A DNA stretch of 64,000 bases from Bermanella sp034111105 (GTDB taxonomy: Bacteria; Pseudomonadota; Gammaproteobacteria; Pseudomonadales; Oceanobacteraceae). The position numbers and the translations under genes were made by a program. Position 1 is the stretch's first letter. The number at the start of each line of letters is the position of its first letter. The stretch covers positions 1 through 64,000 of the forward strand of contig JAWUXY010000023.1 in NCBI GenBank assembly GCA_034111105.1. The letters are read 5' to 3'. Positions 26,625 through 35,480 of this stretch are shown piece by piece. The notes below the pieces were generated by a model. That model was not told where the DNA came from, searched no databases, and was given only the letters and a program-made list of their open reading frames with translations.

Positions 26625-28685
26625 ATGTTGCGTCATCTTATAATACTCAGCACAATTTTTTGTTCGCTTTTAGCACACGCTGCCACAACTGAAGTCCCTG
26701 TCTTAAAACCTGAATCCGAGCATGTTTTAACCAATCGCACAGTTGTTCAGCACTTGTATCAGCACCACTACTCTCGTAAATATCTAAACGATGAGTTCTC
26801 AGAGAAAGTATACACCCGATATCTCAACATACTGGATAACACTCGCTCGTATTTCACTCAAAAAGATATTGATCAATTTGAGCAATACCGTAAAAAATTA
26901 GATGAGGCCATCAAAACTAACAATTTAGACCCAGCATTTGAAATTTATAATCGTTATGAACAACGCGCAATTGAACGTTTAGATTATGCCCTTGCACTGC
27001 TAAAAGGCGGCATCAAACAATTTAACTTCAAAGAAGAGCAGTCCCTTGAACTGGATCGAGAAAAAGCGCCTTGGGCAAAATCAGGCAAAGAACTTGATGA
27101 ATTATGGAACAAGCGCATCAAAAATACCGTCTTAAACCTCAAGCTGGCAGGAAAAGAAGACAAAGACATTATTGAACTGCTCGAACGCCGTTACGAGAGC
27201 CAATTAAATCGCCTAAAGCAAGTTAACTCTGAAGATGCTTTTCAATCTTACATGAATGCCCTAACCCATACATTTGATCCGCACACTCAATATATGTCAC
27301 CGCGTAACAGCGAAAACTTTAATATTAATATGAGTTTATCTTTACAAGGCATTGGTGCGGTTTTACGCAGTGAAAACGAAAATACAATTGTAGAACGCTT
27401 AGTCCCTGGTGGGCCTGCCGCAAAAGCAAATCAACTTAAACCAAGCGATAAAATTGTTGGTGTTGGGCAAGATAAAGAAAAAATGGTCGATGTTATTGGC
27501 TGGCGCTTAGATGAAGTGGTTAACCTTATCCGCGGACCAAAAGACAGCATTGTACGCTTAGATATTATTTCTGGCAGTGGCCAAACAGAATCTCACCGCA
27601 CTATTTCTATTTTACGTGATGAAGTAAAACTTGAAGACCGCGCGGCACAAAGTGACATTATTAATATTAAACGCGAAGACAAAGACTACAAGCTTGGGAT
27701 CATTGATATCCCTGCTTTTTATGCAGACTTTGAAGCAAAAAATGCAAATGACCCTAATTTCCGCAGCACAACGCGAGATGTCAGCAATCTTATTACAAAG
27801 CTTAAAGCCGATAACATTGATGGTCTAATCATTGATTTACGAAACAACGGCGGCGGCTCTTTAGCTGAAGTAAATAACCTTGTGGGTTTGTTTATCCCTG
27901 AAGGCCCGACCGTACAAGTTCACTACAGCTTTGGCCACACTCAAGTACTTGCCGACCAAGATCCTTCTGTTTTGTACGCCGGCCCACTTGTGGTACTAAC
28001 AAATCGTTTAAGTGCCAGTGCCTCTGAGATTTTTGCAGGCGCCATTCAAGACTATGGTCGCGGCCTGATCGTAGGCAGCCAAACATTTGGTAAGGGCACC
28101 GTGCAAACATTGATCCCGTTATTTCGCGGTCAAATGAAAGTCACTAATGCTAAATTTTATCGCGTAAGTGGTGAAAGCACTCAACACCGCGGCGTTATTC
28201 CTGATATTTTATATCCTGAAATTTATGATATTGAAAAGATTGGTGAAAGCGCATTAGAAGAAGCTTTGGCATGGGATAAAATTGATGCCTCTAAGTACAA
28301 GCAGCAAAGCAATCTTAGCCCTTTTGTGCCTGCTCTGGAAAAAGCGCATTTAAAACGCATTAAAAGTAACCCTGATTTTGAATATCTTAATGAACAAGTT
28401 GAGTTCTTAAAAGAGTTGCGCAGTGACACCAGTATTTCATTAAACATTGATACTCGTGAAAAAGAGCGCCTAGAAACAGAAGCACGCCGCTTAGCGTTAG
28501 AAAACAAACGCCGCAAAGCCAAAGGGCTTAAGTTACTTGATAAGTTAGAAGATCAAAGCGAAGAAGACGCATCAGAAGACCCTGAAAAGAAAGATGCAAC
28601 AGAAGATGCTTTACTAGTAGAAGGTGGTGAAATACTCGTAGATTTCATGAAGGCTAAACCTAATAACGCCATTACTAAAAAATAG
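26625..28685 (+). CDS. prc: Carboxy-terminal (tail-specific) protease Prc
   Basis: Periplasmic S41 protease that trims PBP3 and degrades SsrA-like or misfolded envelope proteins. 686 residues: signal peptide ending AHA near residue 19, N-terminal Tsp domain, a PDZ domain (about 235-325, SLQGIGAVLR onwards) and the S41 protease core with Ser465 (LSASASEIFAGA), Asp476 and Lys490 (FGKGTVQ), which keep the 25-residue Ser-Lys spacing of E. coli. The C-terminal region is rich in charged residues (DUF3340-like). It stands alone between two terminators. Confidence 0.95.
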   Translation: MLRHLIILSTIFCSLLAHAATTEVPVLKPESEHVLTNRTVVQHLYQHHYSRKYLNDEFSEKVYTRYLNILDNTRSYFTQKDIDQFEQYRKKLDEAIKTNNLDPAFEIYNRYEQRAIERLDYALALLKGGIKQFNFKEEQSLELDREKAPWAKSGKELDELWNKRIKNTVLNLKLAGKEDKDIIELLERRYESQLNRLKQVNSEDAFQSYMNALTHTFDPHTQYMSPRNSENFNINMSLSLQGIGAVLRSENENTIVERLVPGGPAAKANQLKPSDKIVGVGQDKEKMVDVIGWRLDEVVNLIRGPKDSIVRLDIISGSGQTESHRTISILRDEVKLEDRAAQSDIINIKREDKDYKLGIIDIPAFYADFEAKNANDPNFRSTTRDVSNLITKLKADNIDGLIIDLRNNGGGSLAEVNNLVGLFIPEGPTVQVHYSFGHTQVLADQDPSVLYAGPLVVLTNRLSASASEIFAGAIQDYGRGLIVGSQTFGKGTVQTLIPLFRGQMKVTNAKFYRVSGESTQHRGVIPDILYPEIYDIEKIGESALEEALAWDKIDASKYKQQSNLSPFVPALEKAHLKRIKSNPDFEYLNEQVEFLKELRSDTSISLNIDTREKERLETEARRLALENKRRKAKGLKLLDKLEDQSEEDASEDPEKKDATEDALLVEGGEILVDFMKAKPNNAITKK

Positions 28686-28702
28686 TTCTCTGCCTTATTA
28701 GA

Positions 28703-28741
28703 GACATAAAAAAACTACGCACAGCGTGGTTTTTTTATGTC
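28703..28741. terminator. Long bidirectional terminator after prc
   Basis: An 18-bp arm GACATAAAAAAACTACGC pairs with GCGTGG plus a T-run ending ATGTC (one G-U pair), loop ACA. It serves prc and the convergent DUF599 gene. Confidence 0.92.
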
Positions 28742-28787
28742 TCGTATTCTTGCTCTAACAAATACTTTATATAATCATGCATTTATA

Positions 28788-29498
28788 TTAACGCACCTTA
28801 CCCTCCAAAATATGAGCATCCATTACTAATAATTTTAGTGCTTTAGACGCAAACTCTCGTCGATACAAAACGGCCAACACTAAAGATGATGCAAACATAA
28901 ATATTATTGGATGAATAAACCATGCTAAAGACGCCATAGCAAAGTAATAGGCACGTAGACCATGATTAAACGCATGCCCTGCTTGATCTAATATCTTGCC
29001 AGTAGAATACGCATACTCTTTACGCTGACGAGCATTAAATTCCTCTTGGTCTGGCATTGGCGCGGCGCCCACTAATACACTACCAAAGCCATATTGGCGC
29101 AATGACCATGTAAAACTAAAAAACGCATACACCATAATAAATAAAAGCAAACCAAGCTTATATTGATTAAAACCAGAACCAACACTTTCAAACAACACCC
29201 ATTTAGATGCAGAGGTTAGCGCCGTCAATACAGCCGCAACAATAATAACCGTAGTAGACGCCATAAAGTTTACATTGCGCTCTAGGTTTGCCAATAGCGC
29301 CGCATCCCCTATTCGGTTTTCTCTTAGCATCATTCTTTCCATCCACGATACTCTGTGAACATCCAATACAGAGGCTAAGCAATGGGTACGCTTAGCCATG
29401 TATTTAGAAAATGCGCTGTATCCGACCCATATTGTAAAAAAATACAACAAAGAAATGTGATTCCAAATCACATGATTCAGAATAAAATTATCTTCCAT
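28788..29498 (-). CDS. DUF599 family membrane protein
   Basis: 236 residues with about four membrane helices and the DUF599 signature: an N-terminal helix (LLYFFTIWVGYSAF), the DVHRVSWMERMMLRENRIGDAALLANLERNVNFMAS segment and NHGLRAYYFAMASLAWFIHP. Eight bases downstream of the YajG-like lipoprotein gene, so co-transcribed. Function unknown. Confidence 0.85.
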   Translation of the reverse strand: MEDNFILNHVIWNHISLLYFFTIWVGYSAFSKYMAKRTHCLASVLDVHRVSWMERMMLRENRIGDAALLANLERNVNFMASTTVIIVAAVLTALTSASKWVLFESVGSGFNQYKLGLLLFIMVYAFFSFTWSLRQYGFGSVLVGAAPMPDQEEFNARQRKEYAYSTGKILDQAGHAFNHGLRAYYFAMASLAWFIHPIIFMFASSLVLAVLYRREFASKALKLLVMDAHILEGKVR

Positions 29499-29506
29499 AT
29501 CGTTCT

Positions 29507-30064
29507 CTATTTAAGAAAATTGACAATTTCTTTATCATTCAATGCTTTATTAAATAATTCAGTCAACATCGCGTTCAAGTATTTTTCATTAAATTGTTGC
29601 GTTGGTGCTGTTGCAACATCTTGCGCACGGTTTGCGGCAAAACGTTTTGTCAGGCTTGAGCCTGAACGACTAATGGTCAGCAAAATTTCGCCTTCTACCT
29701 CGATATGACTTACCCAGCTTTCGTCAGGTGAAAAATAACGTAATTTAACAATGCTTATTTCTAACTTAGAAAGTGGTTCAGGTCCTTTTTGCATGGCAAT
29801 GTCTTGGGCAACCATTGCTGTTTGCAACGCTTCACCGATCGATTTTGACAAGCTATCCTCAAAACGAATAGGCCCTTGGTTTTTAGCATTACGATAACCA
29901 AGTAAATCGGTATTTTCACGTTTATCCGTTACGATCAACTCAATAGGAACAACCACACCTTTTAACTGTTCAAAATGAAGCTCGGGCGCCACATTAAGAG
30001 ATTGTGGACCCACCGCACAACCTGTCAGCATTACGACCAAAAGACCACTTAGAAACGATTTCAT
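29507..30064 (-). CDS. YajG-family outer-membrane lipoprotein
   Basis: 185 residues with a lipoprotein signal (lipobox LTGC, Cys16) and the YajG pattern: a VDxR-like segment (VTDKRENTDLLGYRN), a helix (SLSKSIGEALQTAM), a lysine/leucine beta-strand (LEISIVKLRYFS) and a terminal helix. The residue after Cys is Ala, compatible with outer-membrane sorting. An AAAGGAGA ribosome site precedes the start. Followed by the DUF599 gene. Function not established. Confidence 0.82.
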   Translation of the reverse strand: MKSFLSGLLVVMLTGCAVGPQSLNVAPELHFEQLKGVVVPIELIVTDKRENTDLLGYRNAKNQGPIRFEDSLSKSIGEALQTAMVAQDIAMQKGPEPLSKLEISIVKLRYFSPDESWVSHIEVEGEILLTISRSGSSLTKRFAANRAQDVATAPTQQFNEKYLNAMLTELFNKALNDKEIVNFLK

Positions 30065-30099
30065 TCTACTTCTCCTTTATTGTTCATTAACAATATCAA

Positions 30100-30876
30100 T
30101 TAATTTGAGCCCTGCTCATCGCGCAAGAACACCCATTCTTTAGCATTTGATTGCTCAGAACTAAACTGATAGCCAGACACATCAAATTGCTTAATTTTTT
30201 CAACGTCTTTTATTCTGTTTTTAATCACATAAGCCGCCATTAAACCGCGAGCTTTTTTCGCATAAAAGCTGATAATTTTATACTGCCCATTTTTTTCGTC
30301 TTTAAATACTGGCGTGATCACATTTGCATTAAGTTGTTTAACTTTGACTGATTTGAAATACTCATTTGATGCCAAATTCAGTAAAACCTTGTCAGATGTA
30401 CCTTCTTGATTCAGCTTATCCGTTATTAAGTCACCCCAAAAATCATAGAGATTTTTGCCGCGCTGGTTAGCGAATTTAGTGCCCATTTCCAAGCGATATG
30501 GTTGCATTAAATCCAGTGGCTTCAATAACCCATACAAACCAGACAGCATGCGCAAGTGTTTTTGCGCAAAGTTAACATCGGCTTTTTTAAATGAGTAAGC
30601 ATCTAACCCGGTATAAACATCCCCTTTAAAGGCATACATAGCAGGACGCGCATTGTCTTGTGTGAACGGCAATGACCAATGCTGAAATCGATTCACATTT
30701 AAAACCGCCAGCTTATCACTTAACTTCATTAAGCTAGCCACGTCTTTAGGCGTCAACTCAACCAACTCATTAATTAATAACTTAGACTGGTCTAGCATCT
30801 CAGGCTGCGTGCATTCTTCAAACGGCAGTGGCGTTTCATAATCCAGCGTTTTAGCTGGGGAGACGAGCATTAACAT
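30100..30876 (-). CDS. yaaA: YaaA/UPF0246 family protein (peroxide stress response)
   Basis: 258 residues. The family begins MLMLVSPAKTLDYETPLP and includes SKLLINELVELTPKDVASLMKLSDKLA, GDVYTGLDA and LYGLLKPLDLMQPYRLEMGT, all present. In E. coli YaaA lowers free iron and protects DNA during hydrogen peroxide stress and binds DNA in vitro. It is upstream of the lipoprotein gene by 35 bases and divergent from the acyl-CoA synthetase. Confidence 0.93.
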   Translation of the reverse strand: MLMLVSPAKTLDYETPLPFEECTQPEMLDQSKLLINELVELTPKDVASLMKLSDKLAVLNVNRFQHWSLPFTQDNARPAMYAFKGDVYTGLDAYSFKKADVNFAQKHLRMLSGLYGLLKPLDLMQPYRLEMGTKFANQRGKNLYDFWGDLITDKLNQEGTSDKVLLNLASNEYFKSVKVKQLNANVITPVFKDEKNGQYKIISFYAKKARGLMAAYVIKNRIKDVEKIKQFDVSGYQFSSEQSNAKEWVFLRDEQGSN

Positions 30877-31011
30877 CTTATTTCCTTACATCATAAAATC
30901 AGGGTGGCGACTTTGGACGTCTTTCATTTCGTTTAAGGATACGTATAGTAGTTCATTGCTGCCAGCCATCAAAAGCGATAATAATAAAAATGCTTACGAG
31001 GCACCCTACTT

Positions 31012-32829
31012 ATGCAACCCAAAACTGTCACCGGTATAAATGTATTTTCTGGTACTTTGCGTATATTGCCAGATATTGGCCGCATTCTTAAGGGTGTTTA
31101 TCACCTTGCAAGCGCCAAACCGGACAAATATAAATCCATCGGCCGAATGTTCGAAATTCGCGCAGCTCAACGCCCAAATCATTGTTTTTTACGTTACGAA
31201 GATACTGAGTATAGCTATCAAACGTTTAATCAATGGAGCAACCAGATATCTCATTATTTTAGCAGCCAAAGGGGCAAAAGCGGCGATACTATCGCTCTCA
31301 TGATGGAAAACAGGCCTGAAACCCTTGCTTGCGTCCTCGCAATCACGAAACTAGGTGCCATCGTGAGCATGATTAACACCACCCAAAGAGACGATGTTCT
31401 TGTGCACTCGCTGACCACCGTCACACCCAAAATAGCCATCATTGGGGAAGAATGCACAGAAGCCTATCTTCAGGTTAAAGATCAGATCAAACAAGACTCA
31501 TCATTTAGGACATTCTATATGGCGGATGCGTCATCAACCCCCGCTCCAGATGGTTTCATTGATTTAGATACAGTTACCCCAGATTTCCCTAAAAGCAACC
31601 CAGAAAGCTCTAAACGCATTCAAATGAAACAAACGGCTTATTATATATTTACATCAGGGACAACAGGCTTACCAAAGGCATCGATTTTAACGCACTTTAG
31701 GTGGGTTAAAGCCATGGGGGCTTTTGGGCTATCGGCTTTTCGTATCCGTAAAGATGACGTTTATTATGTTTGCTTACCCTTATACCACAACAATGCTTTA
31801 ACCGTTTCTTGGGCCAGCATCGTCGGCGCTGGCGCCACCATGGTATTAGCACGTAAATTTAGCGCGTCAAGATTTTGGGATGACTGTCGCCGTTATGGTG
31901 TTACAGCATTTTGTTACATCGGCGAGCTGTGCCGTTACTTACTTAATCAACCAGAAAAAGACAATGATCGTAATCACAGTGTGCGAGTAATGGGTGGAAA
32001 CGGTTTACGCCCAGATATTTGGATGAAATTCAAACAACGCTTTGCCATCCCCCAAATTATGGAATTATATGGTGCCAGTGAATGCAACATTGCATTTGTA
32101 AACAACTTAAATTTGGACTTAACCGCAGGCTTTTGCCCAATGAGTTTTAATGTTATCAAATACGATATTGAACAAGACGCTCCTGTGCTCAATGAGCAAG
32201 GTTTTATGATTCCAGTGGCAAAAGGTGAAACTGGGTTATTAATTGCTGAGGTAACCAAACGCAGCCCTTACGAAGGCTATACAAATATTAAAGCCAACCA
32301 AACAAAAGTGCTTACAAATGTCTTTAAAAAAGATGATGTCTATTTTAACAGTGGCGATCTTGTACAAAAACAAGGCTATAAACACGTAGCCTTTGTTGAC
32401 CGACTAGGCGATACCTTCCGCTGGAAAGGCGAAAATGTTGCCACCACAGAAGTCGAAGAAGTGGCCAACCAATTCCCACAAGTTGAACACAGTGTTGCCT
32501 ACGGTGTGCAAATCCCCAACACAGATGGCCGTGCTGGCATGACGGCTATTACACTCAACACAGAGCTCAATCAATTTGACACCACTGCGTTCACACAGCA
32601 TCTTAAAAGTAAATTGCCTAGCTATGCCGTGCCTATTTTTATTCGCATTAGGCCAACACAAGAGATAACCGGCACATTCAAATATAAAAAAGGAACTCTA
32701 AAAACAGAAGGGTTTAATTCGCAAGCATTCAATGAACCCGTGTTTGTATTATTACCAGGAGAAAATAGCTATACAGCCATTAATACTGATTTAATATCAG
32801 AATTAAAAAATGGCAACTATCAGTTTTAA
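31012..32829 (+). CDS. Long/very-long-chain acyl-CoA synthetase, FATP (FadD6/SLC27) type
   Basis: ANL-superfamily enzyme of 605 residues that activates fatty acids to acyl-CoA. The AMP-binding motif is YIFTSGTTGLPKAS, followed by ELYGASE, GDTFRWKGENVATTEVEE and the C-terminal lysine region ITGTFKYKKGTLK. An N-terminal hydrophobic stretch suggests membrane association, as in FATPs. The GENVATTEV version of the motif separates this group from classical FadD. A substrate of long chain length is inferred. It is monocistronic. Confidence 0.9.
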   Translation: MQPKTVTGINVFSGTLRILPDIGRILKGVYHLASAKPDKYKSIGRMFEIRAAQRPNHCFLRYEDTEYSYQTFNQWSNQISHYFSSQRGKSGDTIALMMENRPETLACVLAITKLGAIVSMINTTQRDDVLVHSLTTVTPKIAIIGEECTEAYLQVKDQIKQDSSFRTFYMADASSTPAPDGFIDLDTVTPDFPKSNPESSKRIQMKQTAYYIFTSGTTGLPKASILTHFRWVKAMGAFGLSAFRIRKDDVYYVCLPLYHNNALTVSWASIVGAGATMVLARKFSASRFWDDCRRYGVTAFCYIGELCRYLLNQPEKDNDRNHSVRVMGGNGLRPDIWMKFKQRFAIPQIMELYGASECNIAFVNNLNLDLTAGFCPMSFNVIKYDIEQDAPVLNEQGFMIPVAKGETGLLIAEVTKRSPYEGYTNIKANQTKVLTNVFKKDDVYFNSGDLVQKQGYKHVAFVDRLGDTFRWKGENVATTEVEEVANQFPQVEHSVAYGVQIPNTDGRAGMTAITLNTELNQFDTTAFTQHLKSKLPSYAVPIFIRIRPTQEITGTFKYKKGTLKTEGFNSQAFNEPVFVLLPGENSYTAINTDLISELKNGNYQF

Positions 32830-32842
32830 CCATCACGTTATT

Positions 32843-32875
32843 ACTTGCCTTGTTTACACTTCATTCAAGGCAAGT
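32843..32875. repeat. Inverted repeat after the acyl-CoA synthetase gene
   Basis: Perfect 10-bp arms ACTTGCCTTG and CAAGGCAAGT with a 13-base loop. There is no T-run, so it may be a processing or rho-assisted end, or an operator for the next gene. Confidence 0.45.
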
Positions 32876-33004
32876 GCAAACTGTGTACCATAGGGTATTT
32901 CATGTTAACCATAATAATTTAGAGTCATAAAAACCTAAATTAGAATTCACAGCAAAAAATAAAATGAAATGCATCATAAAATGTTTTGAAGCAATGAGTG
33001 TGTA

Positions 33005-33739
33005 ATGAATATATCTGATTTTGATATGAGCTTACTCACAATTACCGCAATATTAACCAGTGGTATTGCGGCCATATTAGGCCAAGGCGGTGGCATCATG
33101 CTCTTTGCATTGCTGGCCATTTACATTGACCCCCCATTACTCATTGCCTTTCATGCTGTTATTCAATTATCGAGTAATGCCAGTCGGGCGGCTTTCGCTA
33201 TTCCCCATATCAATTGGCATGTGATCTCACCTATTTTATTTGGGACATTAATCGGCGCGATACTCATTACCCCTTTTATTAGCACTGCAAATTGGAACTG
33301 GATGCAACCGATTATAGGCGCCTATATACTTTTTCTTACTTGGGGCAAAGGTATCTCAATGCCCTTCTCGCTGCCAAAACCCATGCTAAGCATGGGCATA
33401 CTTCAAGGCAGCCTAGGCATGGCATTGGGGGCTACTGGCCCATTAGGTAACGCCATTCTCTTAGCTAAGGGACTAAGTAAAAATGCCATTGTGGCAAGCA
33501 ATGCCGTCATTATGAGTACCAGCCACGCCAGTAAAGTCATCTTATTTGGCTTAGTCGGCGTCAGTGTATTACCCGCCATTGAACCAATAATTTTTCTCAG
33601 CATCGCTGCCATAATAGGTTCTTATCTTGGGAGTAAGCTAAGAGGCTTTTTACCAGAACGCCTTTTTAGCACCCTATTCAAAGCAATACTGACGCTTTTA
33701 GCGCTGCGTATGATTGTTATGCAACTGATCGAGCTTTAA
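33005..33739 (+). CDS. TauE/SafE (TSUP) family membrane permease
   Basis: 244 residues, almost entirely hydrophobic with seven or eight helices. The N-terminal GQGGGIMLFALLAIYIDPPLLIAFHAVIQLSSNASR and the inner repeat GATGPLGNAILLAKGLSKNAIVASNAVIMSTSH are the two half-repeat signatures of the family, which exports or imports sulfite, sulfonates or small organic anions. The substrate cannot be told. It stands alone upstream of the Tus-like gene. Confidence 0.88.
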   Translation: MNISDFDMSLLTITAILTSGIAAILGQGGGIMLFALLAIYIDPPLLIAFHAVIQLSSNASRAAFAIPHINWHVISPILFGTLIGAILITPFISTANWNWMQPIIGAYILFLTWGKGISMPFSLPKPMLSMGILQGSLGMALGATGPLGNAILLAKGLSKNAIVASNAVIMSTSHASKVILFGLVGVSVLPAIEPIIFLSIAAIIGSYLGSKLRGFLPERLFSTLFKAILTLLALRMIVMQLIEL

Positions 33740-33825
33740 ATAACTGTAATTTAACTGTCATATTCTAGCTGCATGCTAGGCTTATGACGTCACACACAAA
33801 CCCATTAAATCATCGCATAACCCCT

Positions 33826-33836
33826 GTTCAAACATA
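33826..33836 (-). promoter_or_regulatory. Candidate Ter-like Tus-binding site upstream of the Tus-like gene
   Basis: On the minus strand the sequence reads TATGTTTGAAC, matching nine of eleven bases of the E. coli Ter core TATGTTGTAAC. It lies 12 bases before ATG 33849 and 42 before ATG 33879, where E. coli TerB likewise overlaps the tus promoter and mediates autorepression. A match this good by chance in a region this size is uncommon but not negligible. Confidence 0.35.
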
Positions 33837-33878
33837 TTTTATAACGCTATGCTTACCGAAAAAGATAACGGTATAAAA

Positions 33879-34742
33879 ATGAACACATCAGAGCTCATAC
33901 ACACCTTTGATGAATTGGTTGAAACAACGCAAACACTTTGCCTTAGTATTCGTTCAAATCATCAAGGACATTGGCTACCACTCACTGAAGATGAGCAATC
34001 TAACGGCACCACTGCTTTGAATAAAGCGTGTAACATGCTCAGCGATTTTTGGTACAAAGACGGGCAAGATGGCAGAGAAACCCGCAGCTGTTTTGGTTTT
34101 ATTGCGGTACCGGAAAGCACACTCGCATTAGCAAACAGTGTTAATAATTTAAAAGATACGCTTAAACAACAAGTGCAAATTCTACAAAAGCAAAACAAAC
34201 AACAGTGGTTAGAACTCAAAGGCCAACTGGCTCGCCGCCACCCGACACTACAAACACAACTGCATTTTTCTGGCCTTAGCCGTCTGCATTTAAAACAAAC
34301 ATGGCGCACAATAACGGTTATTAATCGCACACCCACGCGCATTGGTTTTAATTGGTACCACTCAGGTAGAAGCATTCAAAAAATTTCGGTGCAACAAGCC
34401 TATGATGCATTGGCACGCCTAGACACAGGTAGTTCGCATATTCAGGCTCAATTATCGTCTGTATCAAAACTATCGAGCAACACGCCGCTAGCAAAAGTGC
34501 AAAATTTAGCCCCCACAATGCGGGCTAATTTATTTTATGATGATGGCGAAGTACCTTTACGCCACGCTATGAATATTTCATTACCTATTTTGTTTAAGGC
34601 CCATAAAGAGCACACATTACCACAACACAATGAGCCTGAAATCGATCCACCTACTGAACGACAAAGAGCCGTACGCAGCGATCGTAAAATTGAAGATCAT
34701 CCTTTTTTACCCAGCATTCGCGTACACAGATACAACCCTTAA
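33879..34742 (+). CDS. Tus-like DNA replication terminus site-binding protein
   Basis: About 287 residues (297 from ATG 33849). By recall it aligns with E. coli Tus along its length: the start MNTSELIHTFDEL with the Tus N-terminal helix; KQTWRTITVINRTPTRIGFNW with the Tus AYRTLTVLHDPATLRFGW segment; MRANLFYDDGEVPLRHA with Tus IARVWYKGDQKQVQHA; and a proline-rich end finishing LPSIRVHRY like Tus IPRLHLY. Tus binds Ter sites and blocks the replicative helicase from one side. The start ATG 33879 is favoured because it matches the Tus N-terminus. The assignment comes from my own motif comparison; a profile search would settle it. Confidence 0.75.
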   Translation: MNTSELIHTFDELVETTQTLCLSIRSNHQGHWLPLTEDEQSNGTTALNKACNMLSDFWYKDGQDGRETRSCFGFIAVPESTLALANSVNNLKDTLKQQVQILQKQNKQQWLELKGQLARRHPTLQTQLHFSGLSRLHLKQTWRTITVINRTPTRIGFNWYHSGRSIQKISVQQAYDALARLDTGSSHIQAQLSSVSKLSSNTPLAKVQNLAPTMRANLFYDDGEVPLRHAMNISLPILFKAHKEHTLPQHNEPEIDPPTERQRAVRSDRKIEDHPFLPSIRVHRYNP

Positions 34743-34760
34743 AAAATAATTTGAGACATT

Positions 34761-35474
34761 ATGCAAATATACGGTCATCGCGGCGCCAAAGGGGTAGCCA
34801 TGGAAAACAGCCTAGCGGGCTTTCAATTAGCGGCAAGCCAAGGTATTGACCGCTTTGAACTTGATGTTCGCCTAAGCAGTGACGGTCAGCTCATGGTCGT
34901 TCATGACGAAAAATTAATGCGCCTTGCCAATAGTCAATTACGTGTCAGCCGCAGTACGGCTCACGTACTTGGCTCAACTGTATTAAAAGGCACTCAACAA
35001 GGTATTCCAACCCTTGAGCAAGTGGTTGCAGCTTGTCCAAACGTTGTTCATTGGCAATTTGAAATTAAAACCCTGTCGAGCAACCCTGGTTTTTTACAAC
35101 CCATGACTCAATTAATCGAGCGCTTTCAATTACAAGACAAAGTCGTCATTACATCAAAGCACATCGGTATTTTACGTGCGTTTAAACGCAGTATTCCACA
35201 CATTGAACGAGGCTACGTACAAGAATGGCCACTTCCTAACGGCTTAAAAACAGCGCTTGCATTAGAGTGCACACACTTATGCCTAAATAAGAGTCTTGCT
35301 CGCTTAAGCTATGTGAAAAAAGCACAACGCAAAGGGTTAAAGGTCAGCGTATGGACAGTGAATGATGCCGATGAAATGTGTCGATTATTCCATTGCAACG
35401 TCGACAGCATCATCAGTGACTTCCCACAAGCGGCAAGAGAAGTACTTGCGCCACTCAATAGACAAGAAGCCTAA
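34761..35474 (+). CDS. Glycerophosphodiester phosphodiesterase (GDPD)
   Basis: Hydrolyses glycerophosphodiesters to glycerol-3-phosphate and an alcohol. 237 residues, cytoplasmic (no signal peptide). The GDPD motifs are visible: YGHRGAKGVAMENS near the N-terminus, RFELDVRLSSDGQLMVVHDE with the metal-binding Glu/Asp and His, and the C-terminal VWTVNDADEM. A GDPD gene also sits near sthA in Pseudomonas as I recall (PA2990). It is 18 bases downstream of the Tus-like gene and six bases upstream of the sirtuin gene, so these may be co-transcribed. Confidence 0.9.
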   Translation: MQIYGHRGAKGVAMENSLAGFQLAASQGIDRFELDVRLSSDGQLMVVHDEKLMRLANSQLRVSRSTAHVLGSTVLKGTQQGIPTLEQVVAACPNVVHWQFEIKTLSSNPGFLQPMTQLIERFQLQDKVVITSKHIGILRAFKRSIPHIERGYVQEWPLPNGLKTALALECTHLCLNKSLARLSYVKKAQRKGLKVSVWTVNDADEMCRLFHCNVDSIISDFPQAAREVLAPLNRQEA

Positions 35475-35480
35475 ATTAAC

